Shown piece by piece: positions 1-17,200 of a stretch of DNA of 64,000 nucleotides; position 1 is the stretch's first letter; each line of letters begins with the position of its first letter. Made by a program: the position numbers and the translations under genes. Below the pieces are notes generated by a model that had not been told where the DNA came from, did not search any database, and saw nothing but the letters and a program-made list of their open reading frames with translations. The stretch is taken from positions 2,260,777 through 2,324,776 of the forward strand of contig NC_092703.1 in NCBI RefSeq assembly GCF_964275005.1, written 5' to 3'. This DNA comes from Diadema setosum (lineage: Eukaryota; Echinodermata; Echinoidea; Diadematoida; Diadematidae).

Positions 1-2517
1 CACATAATCGCCAGTTTATATTCCATCATATTTTCTTTCAAACTTGCACCTGCTGTACATGTAGTTCTCATGATTTTCAGTTCTACCCACAAGCAGTGTT
101 GAATTATAAAGAAAAACAAAACAAAAGAAAACAAACATCATTGATAGTCTTGGATTCAGTCATGGGTGTACAAATGAATCTGCCCACTACAAATTGCATT
201 ACCAGTATCTTGGGCTGTGTTGTACTAGTAATCTAACTTCAGAGAGAGAATCATCTTTTTCATGAAAATATCTGAAAGTTTAAGATTCAATCACTTTATA
301 GCACTTAGTCTAAATTTCATGAAATTTTCATTGTCTTTCTTGTATGATTTTACTCTTTCCATTAAAGGTCTTTTTAATATATAGACAATCATTTTTTAAT
401 TGTCATTTTATGATACAATACTTCACATAATTCAGTCCAGTAAAGGATCCCCCACTGGTAATTGGGTAGATGCTATTAAATCTATTGGCACAAGAATAAA
501 GTCATCTTACAATCTCATTACTGGAATCTCAGAAATGTATGATGATGTTCACATACATCGTACACTGTAGTAACTGATTTTATCCCCTATGGAGACTGAA
601 ACCCACTGCCTTTGCAAATACAGTATTTTATGTCATACCTTCTGAGTGGTTGAGACTATGAAATTCATTCTCTTTTGTTTTGATTCCTGGCACTACTGAG
701 ATACACTTGTATATAATGAAAAACTATATTAGTGCAATGCACTGCACTACAATGCACTATGACCAGGATAATTATTGTTAAAAAAAGGCTGCTGTAAATA
801 TAGTAGAATCTCAACTAACCCAGTTAGTAGTACCATCTATTCTCCTTGTCTTTCTCTCCCTCTCTTTTTATTTTTTCTTTCTTCCCTCTTTCTATCTATC
901 TATCTCTCTCTCTCTCTGCCTTGCTAAAACAGGAAAGAACACAATAAAACCATAAATAGTCACAGGATATTGGAAGAATTTTCGATCGGTTTCATTAACA
1001 TTTGCCCAAGTCCCATTTTCTCAAACACATATGTTGGTGAGGGATCAAATGTGATATATTTTCTCTGCAAGTAAGAGAGTTACAATGTCCATATTTCCTC
1101 ACAATGACCAGAACAGCCATTACTACCTATTTTTGACACGGTATATCCATCAAAAACAGGACAGAGAATGAGAAAAGACGACATGGAAAAGCTTTTTTTT
1201 TTTTTTTTTTTGCCCAGAAATGGTGTGCAAAGCAATGAAAATAGAGACAGTTTTACATTTTTGTTGTAGGTTTAGAAAGGGAATGCCACTCTATTCTGTG
1301 CTCCTGCCTTCTGAACCTGTTGAGGATTTTGCAATAAAGCACATCTCCTATGGACACCTGTGCAAGTACTGTACTGTACTGTATGTGAAACCAGAAATAT
1401 TTGTGTGCATTGTAATTTTGTGCATTTTGCAAGAGCCGATATTTGCAAAATTAAGATGTTCATGAATATTCTTGTCTATACTACAAAGCATTGGATGTCA
1501 GTGGCAATTTGAAAAAAAAAAAAAAAAAATCATGCTGGAAGCAGTTCTTGCTTTACGGTATACTTAGGACTAGTCTGTAGCCAGTTAATTATAATGAGTA
1601 AAGAATCTAGCAAGCAGGTTCAGCAGTGAAAATTTCATTCTACGAGCTCTTGACCGCAGTGAGAATGCCATAGAATTAAACAATTTAAAGGTATCGTTTG
1701 CTAGTAGGAGCAGTGATTAAAAAAAAAAAAAAAATTGAGTTGTGTGGGAAATCACAGTTGATGCATAATATGTGTAGGTTAGTTGTATCACAAAACATCC
1801 TTCATATACCATGTAAAAAATTTTCAATAAAGCCTAAGATACAGTGTATAAGGAGATATCACTATTTTTCTGAGTAAACCATAACTCTAGACGGTTTAGT
1901 CTAGAAGCAGTTTTATCATAACTACTGTTCACATTCTAACATTATTACTTTAATAACATTTATTGTACTGATTCAAATTTTTACATTGGTTGTTTCTATC
2001 CCTAACTCACAGTTAAGAACAGTTTGAAGCACTGGAGCTGGGTTTTCGTTTCATGTGCAAATGGTAAATAATGCCTTTAAAGGTAGGGGATACCTTTTAC
2101 AGACCTCCCAAAATGCAGCAAAACATTAAATATGAACCTCAGATGACTTGTTTAGGCCACTGCTGAGAAATTTGGAAGTAAACAGTTATCTACAATTTGA
2201 ATAATGCACAAAACTCAACTACTCAGTAGTTCTGTGTGTCAGCCACACTTAAGCCTTTTTGTTGCAGTCTTCTGTATTTTTTTTAAATCTATAAACACAA
2301 ATCTAAAAGTATAAGAGCTGATGTAATAACATATAGAGTGTGTGACAAGAATGTATATAGAAATGTTTGTAAGTTTTGATGAACTTTCTTCACAAAATAT
2401 ACATGATGGACACACATGCAGTGCATGGGTCTGCAAAGGTAGCCTAGTAATGTACTGGAATTTACGGTGAGCCCCGAATTTATTGATCTATTGATCTATT
2501 GATCTATGGAGCATTAT
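1..2517. other. No gene seen; presumed mannosidase intron or upstream DNA
   Basis: AT-rich sequence with a TCTA/TC microsatellite (885-918), a T run (1192-1211), A runs (1514-1530, 1719-1734) and three GATCTATT units (2483-2507). No exon of the GH47 N-terminal half was recognised. Confidence 0.5.
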
Positions 2518-3210
2518 ATGTGACCCTGCACCACAAAACAAACAAAAAGTCGCCAGACATGAATTTTTAGTTAAGATGATATTCTGAAAGAGCAGACTTT
2601 AAGCTTTAAAATGATGTATAACTCAAATCAAATGGACTCTCCTAACCTATCTAAATATTGGAAAGAAAGCACAAACTCAGGAAAAGTGTGAACTGAGAAA
2701 AGAGGCTCGGAAGTACAGTGTCTATTCAAGCGCTTAATCTTTACCAAACCGTGCTGGCTGTGCGATGAATGGGACAAAAAACAGGATGTCAACCGCCTTG
2801 GTAACAACAATGAAGGAATTATCAGATTAAACTGAAATAAAGCATGCCTCGTTAACACATTTTGTCCATGATCAGTGACAACTTTCAAAGCAGTAGCACT
2901 ATCCTTTCAAAAGTTATTAGAGTTGAAAGTGAAGAGTGAGTACAAGGTTTTTCAGAAATGAAAAAGGGACTCTAAAGACACACCTAATCACACTATTCTA
3001 CCAAAAATGTTCGAGATAAACTGCTAAAAAGACACTTTCCCGCCCGTTTTATGATCCCAAATTTTAGCATAATGTAAAAGAAGACTTGCTCTTTCAGAAA
3101 ATATGAAAAAGTCAAGATCGGCTAGGTTGACCCATTTTACTTATTTTCAGTCCTCACGCAAAAACGGTGTGTGCGACTTTTTGTTCGTTTTGTGATGCAC
3201 GGTCACATAT
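2518..3210 (+). mobile_element. ~690-bp terminal-inverted-repeat element, copy 1
   Basis: It starts TGTGACCCTGCACCACAAAA and ends with the inverse, TTTTGTGATGCACGGTCACA. Both ends carry AACAAAAAGTCG and its complement. The interior matches copies at 18077-18756 (inverted), 21645-22337 (same orientation) and 41970-42665 (inverted). No transposase reading frame; likely non-autonomous with a TA-type target. Confidence 0.8.
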
Positions 3211-6200
3211 GCGAACAACATTTGTACATATGTGCACTGGTGTGTTTTCATGCATTCATCGTTCAGTCCAGCCAGCATATTTCAACAATTAATTTTTGAA
3301 ATTGAGCCACTACAAGAGCGTTAACAATGCCTTCTAAAACATGTCCTGTGATGTGTGTATCAGCTCATCATAAGAGGATGTGTTCATATGACATAAAACC
3401 TATCATGTATCAATGGACAATGTGCTGTTCATAATGCTATTTTACAATAGTTTGCTTCCATGTGTGTATGCGTGTATGTGTGTGTGTTTATTGATTTTGC
3501 ATCTGTAACCCAGTTTACGTATTCTATGTTGACGTGGCACTACCAGCCAGTACTGGTGGGTTTTAATAGACCGGCAGCAAAGCTGGTGTGTCAACACCAA
3601 GATTCATGGTGTACGTTGAGATAGTCCGCACTAAAAAGCAGATCTACACTGTGTATGAGTATGACCTTGGTCTATGCATACTATACAGGTTCAAGGTCTA
3701 GCCTAAATTGATATTGGTCGTTATTTAGGCCATTCTTCTCCATCCCCACCAACCATTGGCTGCCAACTCCCCCCTCACCCCCCCCCCCCAGTATTTTGTA
3801 CTGTTTTTGTTTGTTTGGTTTATTAGGGTTTTTGTTTTGTTTTGCCAATAAGTACTGCAGGTTTCCTAGAGAATACTTTCCCCTGAATTGAATTGAATTG
3901 AATTGGAAAACATGCATGTATCTGTTTAATACAAGAAAGGTTAAATACTGGTTTTTCACCAAAAATGCCCTTTTCAGCCCTCAGAATGAATGTTTTTTTT
4001 TTTTTTTTTTTTTTTTTCTAAATAGAGGTTTGGCATCCCTGCTTGTACTGTTCTTCAAATAAGGATATTTATATATAAGAAACTAGGAATTAAAGGAGCT
4101 CATCACAAGTGAGTTTTGCATCTATCTTTTCCACAAACCACAATATAGGTCATGTACCATGCTTAAACTCTTTCGGAATCTGAGCATTAATGAGCGTTTA
4201 GGAAACACACTCATGTGGTTTGTTCAACCATATCTTTTCTCAGATGGAAAAAAAAAACCAAACCAGAAACATAAAAACAAACAAACTCTCTTCTTGTCAA
4301 AAGCTTTATATGAAAATGGTAATCTCAATGTACTTCAGGTTCTATCTATTATTTTACATGTGTATGATTGTCTGTTCCACCTTTGTACATAGGTATAAAT
4401 GTAGTCTTGCAGATCATATAAAAACAAATTATCTTCTGTTTAATATAGTTCACATCAAAAACATTGTCAAAATCAGTAGACAGTGACCATTTTGATGATA
4501 GCGGTGTATTCAGCGTCATCAAATTATAGTTCTGCCTGAGAGGGCAGATTATTTTCTTTCTAGAATGGAATTTTTGAGATGGGTTGTCAGGACGAAAATT
4601 GTGTGGTATGGGGTGGGTGATACATAATGCATGCGTTGCCATGGTAATACCATGTGGAGCTGGTGATGTTTTGAGCATCCGGTTGCCTTGATAACATACA
4701 TTGTAACTGTCAGTTGAGGACTTGTGCGCAGCTGAGATATGATTTTCTCAAAATTGATACAGTAAAGCAAAAAACCTTATTTCTGGCAATTACGCCAAGA
4801 AGTTTCGGGATTGATTTGTAATCATTTGGCTTGTCAGAAATAAAGGGGACTGGGACTGAAAACCGCTGAGGAAATGAAATTGCTCGGGAGAATATTGTTG
4901 CTTTTCGCCGAGGAAATACCTTCCTCGCCAGGTTGTATCATAATTACCGACTGCCATGCGAGCTGGCAATGTAATTGCATCCTAATCGGTTTCCAACTTG
5001 GGGTAATGAGCCGAAAGGAATATTGCTAAATGTTATGGGGGAGGTAATTTGATGGCTTCCCCCTGCCACATATATTGGTTTAGGCATGTGGGTTTGTAGA
5101 TGACCGCTGAAAATGGACATCGGACGAGAGGCAAGATGAAAAAAGGGGAAGTGGGAGGAATTCAACTAAAACAGAATACATATACTGACAAATCTATCTG
5201 ATGACATTTATCAGTGAAATCAAACTAAAAAGAGGATACAATGTACAATGTATCTGAGGTAAGAGATTTTGAGGCTAGAGTGCATATTGGTTAGAATGCT
5301 TTCCATGTAGTTTTGTGTTGTTTTTGTTTACATGATTTCTTTTAATGAAATGAAAATTTCTAAAGGAGGGTTTGAAAGGTGACGATAAAAAAGCACACAC
5401 ACACACACTATACACACTCGTACACACAAGGAAACAACAGAGAGCCCGATCCATTTGCAATTGATGAATTCACCACGTTGATATAATTCCGTGTAGCATT
5501 CAATCAGAGTGCAAAATTCCATCCCCGCTGGATGGGAAGATACGACCGGTGCAAGGCTAAGTGGCGGTTTATGAATAATTGAGGATAACGCAAGTGTCGA
5601 GTGGATAATCTCGCCTCAGCCGGCAATTGAAAAAAAAAAGTGGCAATATGATGCTGTTTGCTGCAGTTTTGGACTCGTAGCTTGACAATGTTTTACATGG
5701 TATGAATCTTCAGTGAAGTTTGCGATAATCTGTTTGATGCTGCTTCCAAAGTGGCATGTGATATGTTGTTCAAATTATTTAGTAAATTCCTATGATGACG
5801 GTATGCTATTACACACCCATGGCTCTCTTAATCCAGCATTATGATGAAATATTATGTGTGACTGGTTCTGCACAGCATTATGGCGTCGGTCAGTTTATTC
5901 ACTTTCGCTGCTGTGTTGATAAATAAATTCCAACATGATAAAGATTACATGGGACAGAATGCATGGTTCGCCTTGGAGCTCAGTTTCATTGAAAGCTTTT
6001 TTTTTTTTTAATGCCTTTTTATTCATAGATGCTGCAACGGGGCTGTATCAACACCATAGGCATAGCTGTCACATAGGATACTCTATGGTGACACGACTTT
6101 TGGTCCTCTTACAATTGCTTCTGTCTTATTTTCTCCAAGGGCTTAGGGTTAAGGTTGTGATAGAGTTTCAGGTTTAGTTTGATGTGAGGATTAGGATTAG

Positions 6201-6563
6201 GGTTAGGGTTGTGTTTTTGGCTATAAATCATGTTTATCTTAATAGCATGCAGATATTTCATAGGAGTAATTGTTGCAGGAACAAATGTCATGGAACCATA
6301 ATTTATGCTCATTGTTTGGTTGTAATGTTGTATAGTTTGTTTATATTTTGACCCATCAAATTGAACATAAAACCAGGATAAATACTATATGATTCAGCAT
6401 AATGAGATTTCATGATCGTGTTTGCTGACATAAAGTTGATGAATGTAAATTCAGTTTTGTGCATAAACAGAAGTGAAAAGAACCAGGGGAAGCATGGTAA
6501 TTTGTGGTGAATTCTTCATTTTCTGATCTGAGAAGTCACACTCTTTTTCCTGATGCTGCTGTA
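3211..6563. other. No gene seen
   Basis: It has a C run (3779-3790), AATTG units (3883-3905), a T run (3992-4018), a CA run (5395-5408) and degenerate TTAGGG units (6187-6209). Open frames are short and unremarkable. Confidence 0.5.
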
Positions 6564-6656
6564 TTAACCCGTTGAGGACGGTTTGATTTTGCTACAACAC
6601 GCATTTCCCATAGACACTTGCCCGAGTATACTCGGGACTCGTCCTCAACGGGTTAA
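6564..6656 (+). mobile_element. 93-bp TTAA mini-element, copy 1
   Basis: It begins TTAACCCGTTGAGGACG and ends CGTCCTCAACGGGTTAA. The interior has the perfect palindrome CCCGAGTATACTCGGG. Further copies are at 7141-7232, 23411-23515, 45534-45626 and a partial one at 31989-32074. Confidence 0.85.
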
Positions 6657-7140
6657 AAGAATTTGCTCTTTTGTTATGATATTGTGTCTCAAACTATATC
6701 AGATGCAAACTGATACTTTGTGTGGTCCAACGTAATACTAGTACCACCTTCTCATTGGTAGAGCTGACAAGGAAGACAAAGACACTCCCCCTTAAAAAAA
6801 AAAAAGGTTTTCAAAGATCAAATTTTGAAATATGGCACAACAAAATTATAATGTTTGTGTCTATACACACCCGCACAAATAAAAAATATTGTAATCTGCA
6901 TTGTGATATCAAAATCTGCATTGTGATATCAAAATCTGTTCATCCTGGGCCTTTTATTCATGTGTCTTTAAAACCTTGAAGAAATTTGCCCTGCACAAAC
7001 TGGACATGACTGCAAAAATCTGTTCCTTTTTTTTCAGCCTGTGGTTCAAGAAGGTCTATCAGTCCTTCGGTGATGGTACCCCAAGGTCACACTCCAGTCA
7101 CTCTTTGAAAGCATACACAGTTCTGAGATTCAAAGTATTC

Positions 7141-7232
7141 TAACCCGTTGAGGACGGTCTGATTTTGCTATAACACGCATTTCCCATAAACACCTTCCCG
7201 AGTATACTCGGGACTCGTCGTCAATTGGTTAA
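7141..7232 (+). mobile_element. TTAA mini-element, copy 2
   Basis: It starts TAACCCGTTGAGGACGG and ends TCGTCAATTGGTTAA, slightly degenerate at both ends. It has CCCGAGTATACTCGGG inside. Confidence 0.82.
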
Positions 7233-7474
7233 TATGCTCGCCATCAAGTGATTTTCTTAGTGACGTGTAAAAGGCTGTGAGTAGGATCGATTTTTGCGTT
7301 GCGATCTAAAAACAGATGATTAAGATGCTGAGATAGTGTATACTATCAGATTAACCACCGAGTCTTCAGCGGCAGAGCATAGCCTGCTCAGCCCTGCTCA
7401 GCCTGGCTATTGCTGGTGATAGTTTGGCTGTCACATAGCTAAGAGAAAATCACCAGCCGCATGTGACCGGCTGC

Positions 7475-8094
7475 TTAAAGGGGCCCTGAAAACCAAATGC
7501 ATGTTGATTTGTGTTGATTTATGATACCCTCAACATCACTTTTGCGGTAAAACAAATATCTAGAAACATTCCATATATTTTTCATGATTTTTTCTTCTAT
7601 TTTTCTTGAGATTACTTGGGAACGCCCACAAAAAATCCTTCCAAACTAATCAATATTGATATTCTTGAGATGACCTCATCTGTCAATCATTGGTAAAGTA
7701 CTGAAATGTTTAACAAAAGACATTGGAATGCACCTTCCTCTCGACTCAGCATAACTTGCATGTTCCTGTCATATTTATGTGACTAACAAAAGACATGGCG
7801 AGGGAACATGCAAGTTATGCTGAGTCGAGGGGAAGGTGCATTCCAATGTCTTTTGTTAAACATTTCAGTACTTTACCAATGATTGACAGATGAGGTCATC
7901 TCAAGAATATCAATATTGATTAGTTTGGAAGGATTTTTTGTGGGCGTTCCCAAGTCATCTGGAGAAAAATAAAAGAAAAAATCGTTAAAAATGTATGGAA
8001 TGTTTCTAAACATTCATTTCACCACAAAAGTGATGTTGAGGGTATCATAAATCAACACAAATCAACATGCATTTGGATTTCAGGGCCCCTTTAA
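7475..8094. mobile_element. Large foldback element with ~292-bp arms
   Basis: The left arm (7475-7766) starts TTAAAGGGGCCCTGAAA; the right arm (7803-8094) ends CAGGGCCCCTTTAA. The arms are near-perfect complements around a 36-bp spacer. TTAA lies at both ends, as target or terminal bases. No coding frame. Confidence 0.88.
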
Positions 8095-8347
8095 GACACT
8101 CAACTGATTTCTGCGCAGACAACAGAATCTATTCCAAGGAGGTGTCATTTCAGTATCATGTGACTAATTAATGATGGGGGGGGGGGGAGGTGGATTGAAT
8201 AAAAAAGCCATGTATTGAGCTGTGATGATGGGGAGATGGGGTTGGATGAAATAAAAAAGCCACGTAGTGAGCAGACTGCTGTGATACTACTTACCTCAGT
8301 CACAAAGATGTTTGTATCACTGAGATACACTACATTGTACATACATA

Positions 8348-8602
8348 CAGGGCTCGACAAAATTTTTTTTTTCTCTCTCTCTCTGGTGGCTGGTTTGGGC
8401 CACTAAAATCTGTAGATCTGAAATTTTGGTGCCCCCCCAAAAAAGAAGTGTAGTGACCCAAAATATGTAAAACGTATCAATCGTTTTTAAATCTCAAGGG
8501 CCCATTGGGACCACCGAAAGATAGGCACTTTGGAAATTTGGTGGCCTGATATCAATTTTTATTGGCCCCAGGCCACTTGGCCATTAGTATTGTTGAGCCC
8601 TG
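8348..8602. mobile_element. Inverted-repeat element with CAGGGCTCGACA ends
   Basis: It starts CAGGGCTCGACAAAATT and ends AGTATTGTTGAGCCCTG. The interior is rich in GGCC-containing segments. It resembles hAT-like short elements; no coding frame. Confidence 0.6.
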
Positions 8603-9219
8603 CTGTATGAAGAAACGTCTTACTGTATCAACCATGCACACACTGTTGCATGAGACAAATTCTAGTGTTGAAATTGTAGGAATAACAAACACAATGTACT
8701 ACGGGTAAATACCGTACACACAGAATGTCTTGCTGAACTGCTGCAACTTCAAATATTGATTTAGTAGTACATTGCATGATGCCGTGGTCAGATGCATCAT
8801 GAAGTAACGTGATGAGACAGTTGAAAAGTCTTTCTTTCACTAATACTTTCTGGCAATATCCTTTGTCTAAAAACCAACTTTGAATTCAATTTGCCACTTT
8901 GGTGTAGAATTCCAGTGCCTGTGTTTGTAGCAAGCGTAAACTAATGATGACAGAATGTGGATGAACATGCGTTGTGAACCACCCCTTTGTGCTGAATAAT
9001 TCATCCCCCCCCCCCAATGTTTCAGGTGATTTTGTAGCATTCAAAATAGAAATAATTGTGTTTCAAAGACAAAATGACAGATGAGGTTTGCTTGTGTGTT
9101 GACAGTCAATCACAGGTGGATGAATGCAGAATTGTTTCCCGATTTGTGTAATTTGGACTCCAGCGATCTGACATTAGTCAAGGGTTGATTCATCTAGAAT
9201 TTTAGGGGGTCTTGTTTGA

Positions 9220-9347
9220 ATGATTCTCTCTCTTCCTCACTCGTCCACTATGTGTGATCTCTCCCTATGTTTTCTCCATCTCTCTTCCTTTCTGTATCTC
9301 TCTATGTCTGTGTGTCATCTATCTCTTTCTCTCTCTCATACACATTT

Positions 9348-9380
<33 letters not shown>

Positions 9381-9445
9381 CTCTCTCTATGTATGTATTC
9401 ATCTCTCTTTATGTGTATGTGTGTTTGTGTGTGTGTGTCTCTCTG

Positions 9446-9482
<37 letters not shown>

Positions 9483-9770
9483 TGTTTTCTCTCCATCTAT
9501 ATGTATCTCTCTGTCTCTCTCTATATCCTTCTTTCTCCTTTGCTGTCTGTTTGCATCGTTTTGTCTCATCATGTCTTTGTTTTTTCCTTCTACCTCCCTC
9601 TCAGAGACTCTCCCCTGACTTTCCTCTTTTCTCTCCATCTGTCTTTGTGTCTGTCTCCGTCCCTGGCGCTCTGACTTTCCCCCTTCCCTCCTCTGTCCAT
9701 GTCTTTTTGTCTTTTTGTCTGTCTGTCTGTCTGTTTCTCTCTAAAATGTCTCTGCGTCAATTGATTTTGC
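9220..9770 (+). repeat. Pyrimidine-rich and GT/TA microsatellite tract before the first mannosidase exon
   Basis: TCTC-rich sequence with GT runs (9349-9380, 9415-9440) and a TA run (9448-9477) continues almost to the acceptor at 9772. The long open frames across it arise from the skewed composition. Confidence 0.85.
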
Positions 9771-9772
9771 AG

Positions 9773-14241
<4,469 letters not shown>

Positions 14242-15820
14242 CGTCATGTGATAATTTGGTTCTCCCTGAAGGACACTCTTCTCTTCGGCAAAGTTCAGCA
14301 CACACACACAGTGAATCGAAGTGGAGATGGAAGAAGACTCCACAGCTTCAAAGCAGCGAAAAACAACAGCTGGGCTGCGAGGGAACCTTAGAATTTCTTA
14401 AGTGTACAGACAGAAGAAAGATATTTTTGTCGTTTTGTTTTTTGTGCGAGCCGAAGGGCGACGAGTGAGCAATACTTGAGAAAAATGTCCATGCCAATAG
14501 GTGGCGCACCTCGCCGTGACAGCGAGTGACCTCGTTGCACTCCGGTTCAGAGTTCATGGAAATTTTCCGACACCAGACGCCACCAGGTGTTGATGGAGAT
14601 GATCCAGCGTGCTGTGAAGCCTCAGGCACGATATCTTATTCACTGAAATGCGTTGCACGCAAAGTGTCATCATGATGAAGCTTAATGGTAGATGCAAAAG
14701 GCATCATTAATCCCTGCATTTCTGTGCATTGACCCAACAGATGTCAACGTATAGAACACAAAGGCGTCAAATCTTATAAGAATGCTTGTTTTTCTTCTTC
14801 TTTTTTTGTCAAATGCTAATGAAATTGAAATATAATGAAAGGAGAGATGCAAACAGACAATGTTTCGAAATGATGATCTCCACTTGCCTGCCACGTTCAG
14901 GTTCTTGTTGACTAGGTCAAAAACCTGGTACTCTTTGTGCAATGCCATTATCTACTGGGGGGAGGTAGAAGCCATTTCCTGCTCAATAGGTGCGGTCAGA
15001 CTGGCAAAAGATCGAGAAGTTCAAGATCACGAAGTCTTTGTGATCTTTTGTCCTGCGGTCACACTGGTAACCAAACTTGGATCAGGAAGTTTCGGTCATT
15101 GGTATGCGTGCGCAAAAAAGAAGAAAGAGCGCGCCGTTTGATGGCTAGTGATTGTGACGTAACAAAGCACAACTGTACATGACAACGGCCAATGAGACAC
15201 TGCGAGAGACGTTTTGGGGGAAGTTTGTAGTCACACTGGCAAAACTTTGAGATCTACAAGATCGCGAACTTAATCTTCGCGATCTTTTGCCTGTCTGACC
15301 ATGCCTAATGAGTAGTCTTAAGCTTTAGCAAGCACACCAGATTTCAAAATTTAGGAAAAAAAAACAAGAATGAGAAAAAAAGGTGACCTGCGGGAAAAGA
15401 GAAAATGCGGCCAACTTGACTGTGAGGCTGGCCAGTGAGCGATTCACTGACTGATCTTGGGGTAGTTCCCAGCCTTGCCGCTCAGACCACATTTTTGACC
15501 CTCAGACAGGTTTCAGACAACCTGTCCCCTTCTCTGTGCACATCTCAAAAAAGAAAAAGAAAAAAAGAGTAAGGGTGTAGAAAGTCATAATGACTTTGAC
15601 ACGTGATGTTTCAAACTTTGGGAAGAGATATAGGATGTAGACAGCTTTTGATAGTTATCAGTTTGTAGAGCAGAAAAGATCTCAGATATTGTGAAAAGAA
15701 AATCCTGGTGGATTTACATTTCTGCACTAGCATATGTGAGTAATTTAGACAGGTGAATTTGTGCATTGCACCAAAACTTTCACGGGACAGTGGTGTTAGC
15801 CATAGAGCCAAAAAATAAAG
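14242..15820 (+). other. Probable 3' UTR and flank of the mannosidase gene
   Basis: No coding region is seen after the stop. The first AATAAA hexamer found downstream is at 15814-15819, a possible but unverified poly(A) signal; if used, the UTR would contain the inverted-repeat element at 14986-15308. Open frames here are short and show no recognisable family. Confidence 0.3.
14986..15308. mobile_element. Inverted-repeat element in the mannosidase 3' region
   Basis: Left GGTGCGGTCAGACTGGCAAA mirrors right TTTGCCTGTCTGACCATGCC; an inner AAGATCGAGAAGTTC pairs with a diverged GATCTTTTG arm. Non-coding. Confidence 0.65.
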
Positions 15821-16425
15821 TCTTCAGCTATTTTCTGATAATGGTAAATTTTTAATATCACCATATGTCTGCACTGTCCAAATCATTCTGAAAGTAGTCC
15901 CACCCATGCATATATATGTTAGGAGTAGGGATAGAAGTATGGTGTAAAATGATATACATAAGAAAACACCAAGGCCTTGAGATTTGGGCATATTAATCTA
16001 ATCAACAAACTTACTCAAAGCTTGCAGTGTACAGGTGTGAATCACTTGAAATTGAAACTTTGTGATCCCCAGTAATACCAACGTCACTGGTGTTTGATGT
16101 GTATTGCATAGAAGACTTTATACCCCTTAATAGTGTTCATGTTATGGCCAGTTTACAAGGTTTGCTACTTCAGCTTTATGCAGAGTTTTGAATCCACCAA
16201 CTCAGGTCATCAGTGTTGGATAACAAACTTCATACATCCAGTCATTAGGTGCCAAAAACTGATGGAGTGAAGGTACCAAAAGCTATTGTTTTCCAAATCA
16301 GTCAATGTTTTATTTTGTAAGCACTGTGGATATGCCCTGCCTATTTGGCTTTGTATGTGACATTGTTTTTTGTTTGTTTGAATAGCTGCTTTCTTCCATA
16401 CATGCCATTTGTGTTCAATTCATTT
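15821..16425. other. No gene seen
   Basis: Unstructured AT-rich sequence between the mannosidase 3' region and the TTAA element. Confidence 0.4.
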
Positions 16426-17200
16426 TTAACCCTAACTAGGCCGGGCTATTTAGGTAGATCATAGAGCCGGGGGGGGGCCTCCCAGGCCCCCCCTCCAGAT
16501 CTCGGCCGTCGACCGCGCGATCGCGACGAAAATTGGCACACACATTGCCTATGATGTAATCTAAAGTACTACGAAGTTAGATTAAAAAAAAATTGTCATT
16601 TATGTTAAATTATGCTAATTTATGCATAATGATGCATAAAATCGGACAATTTGGTATAAATCACTAAATAAAGCTCGAAATGGGCACATTTTTTTGTGTA
16701 AATATTCTTTTTAGTGTTCTAAGCAAATATAAGAGAAAAAAATTGAGCTATCCGAAAAAATTTCTTAAGTATTTTATTGTTTTTTTGAATTTCTTATGTA
16801 TTTCTTTGTTTTTTCGACTTTATGTTTTTCATTGTTTTTTCGATGAAACTTGTCCGCGACATTGTTCCGAACAAGAAAATATGTTATTAATTGATTTTAA
16901 TCAATAAAACCCCAAAATAATCATGCTTTTATGAAATTAAACTGTAAGCACAGTTTCCATTGAAATTGTACACGAATTCACGTTTTTGAGCAATTTTTGG
17001 TCTGACATGCATGTACATATTTATGCAAAACTTCGGAACCGTGCGCCCGGGCATCGCAAATTTGGTGTCAAAAGATGCGGGAGACTCGACAGAAAAATGT
17101 CATGAAACGTCGCGGCGATAGCTTTTCACGTTAGCGATACATCGCGCGGAACGTCAAGGGGGGGGCCTCGGAGGCCCCCCCCCGGCCTAGTTAGGGTTAA
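16426..17200. mobile_element. 775-bp TTAA-flanked element with CCCTAA-containing ends
   Basis: It starts TTAACCCTAACTAGGCCGGG and ends GGCCTAGTTAGGGTTAA. Both ends then have G-run/C-run hairpins (GGGGGCCTC...GAGGCCCCC). TTAA at both ends suggests piggyBac-type target use. The interior is AT-rich and non-coding. Confidence 0.78.

Noticed and set aside
7021..7110. Possible exon after the T-rich acceptor near 7038
   Set aside because: The translation does not match GH47 or another family and soon meets a stop.
9254..9772. Upstream extension of the first mannosidase exon as one long protein
   Set aside because: The extension is microsatellite translation; the GH47 similarity begins exactly after the ttttgcag acceptor.
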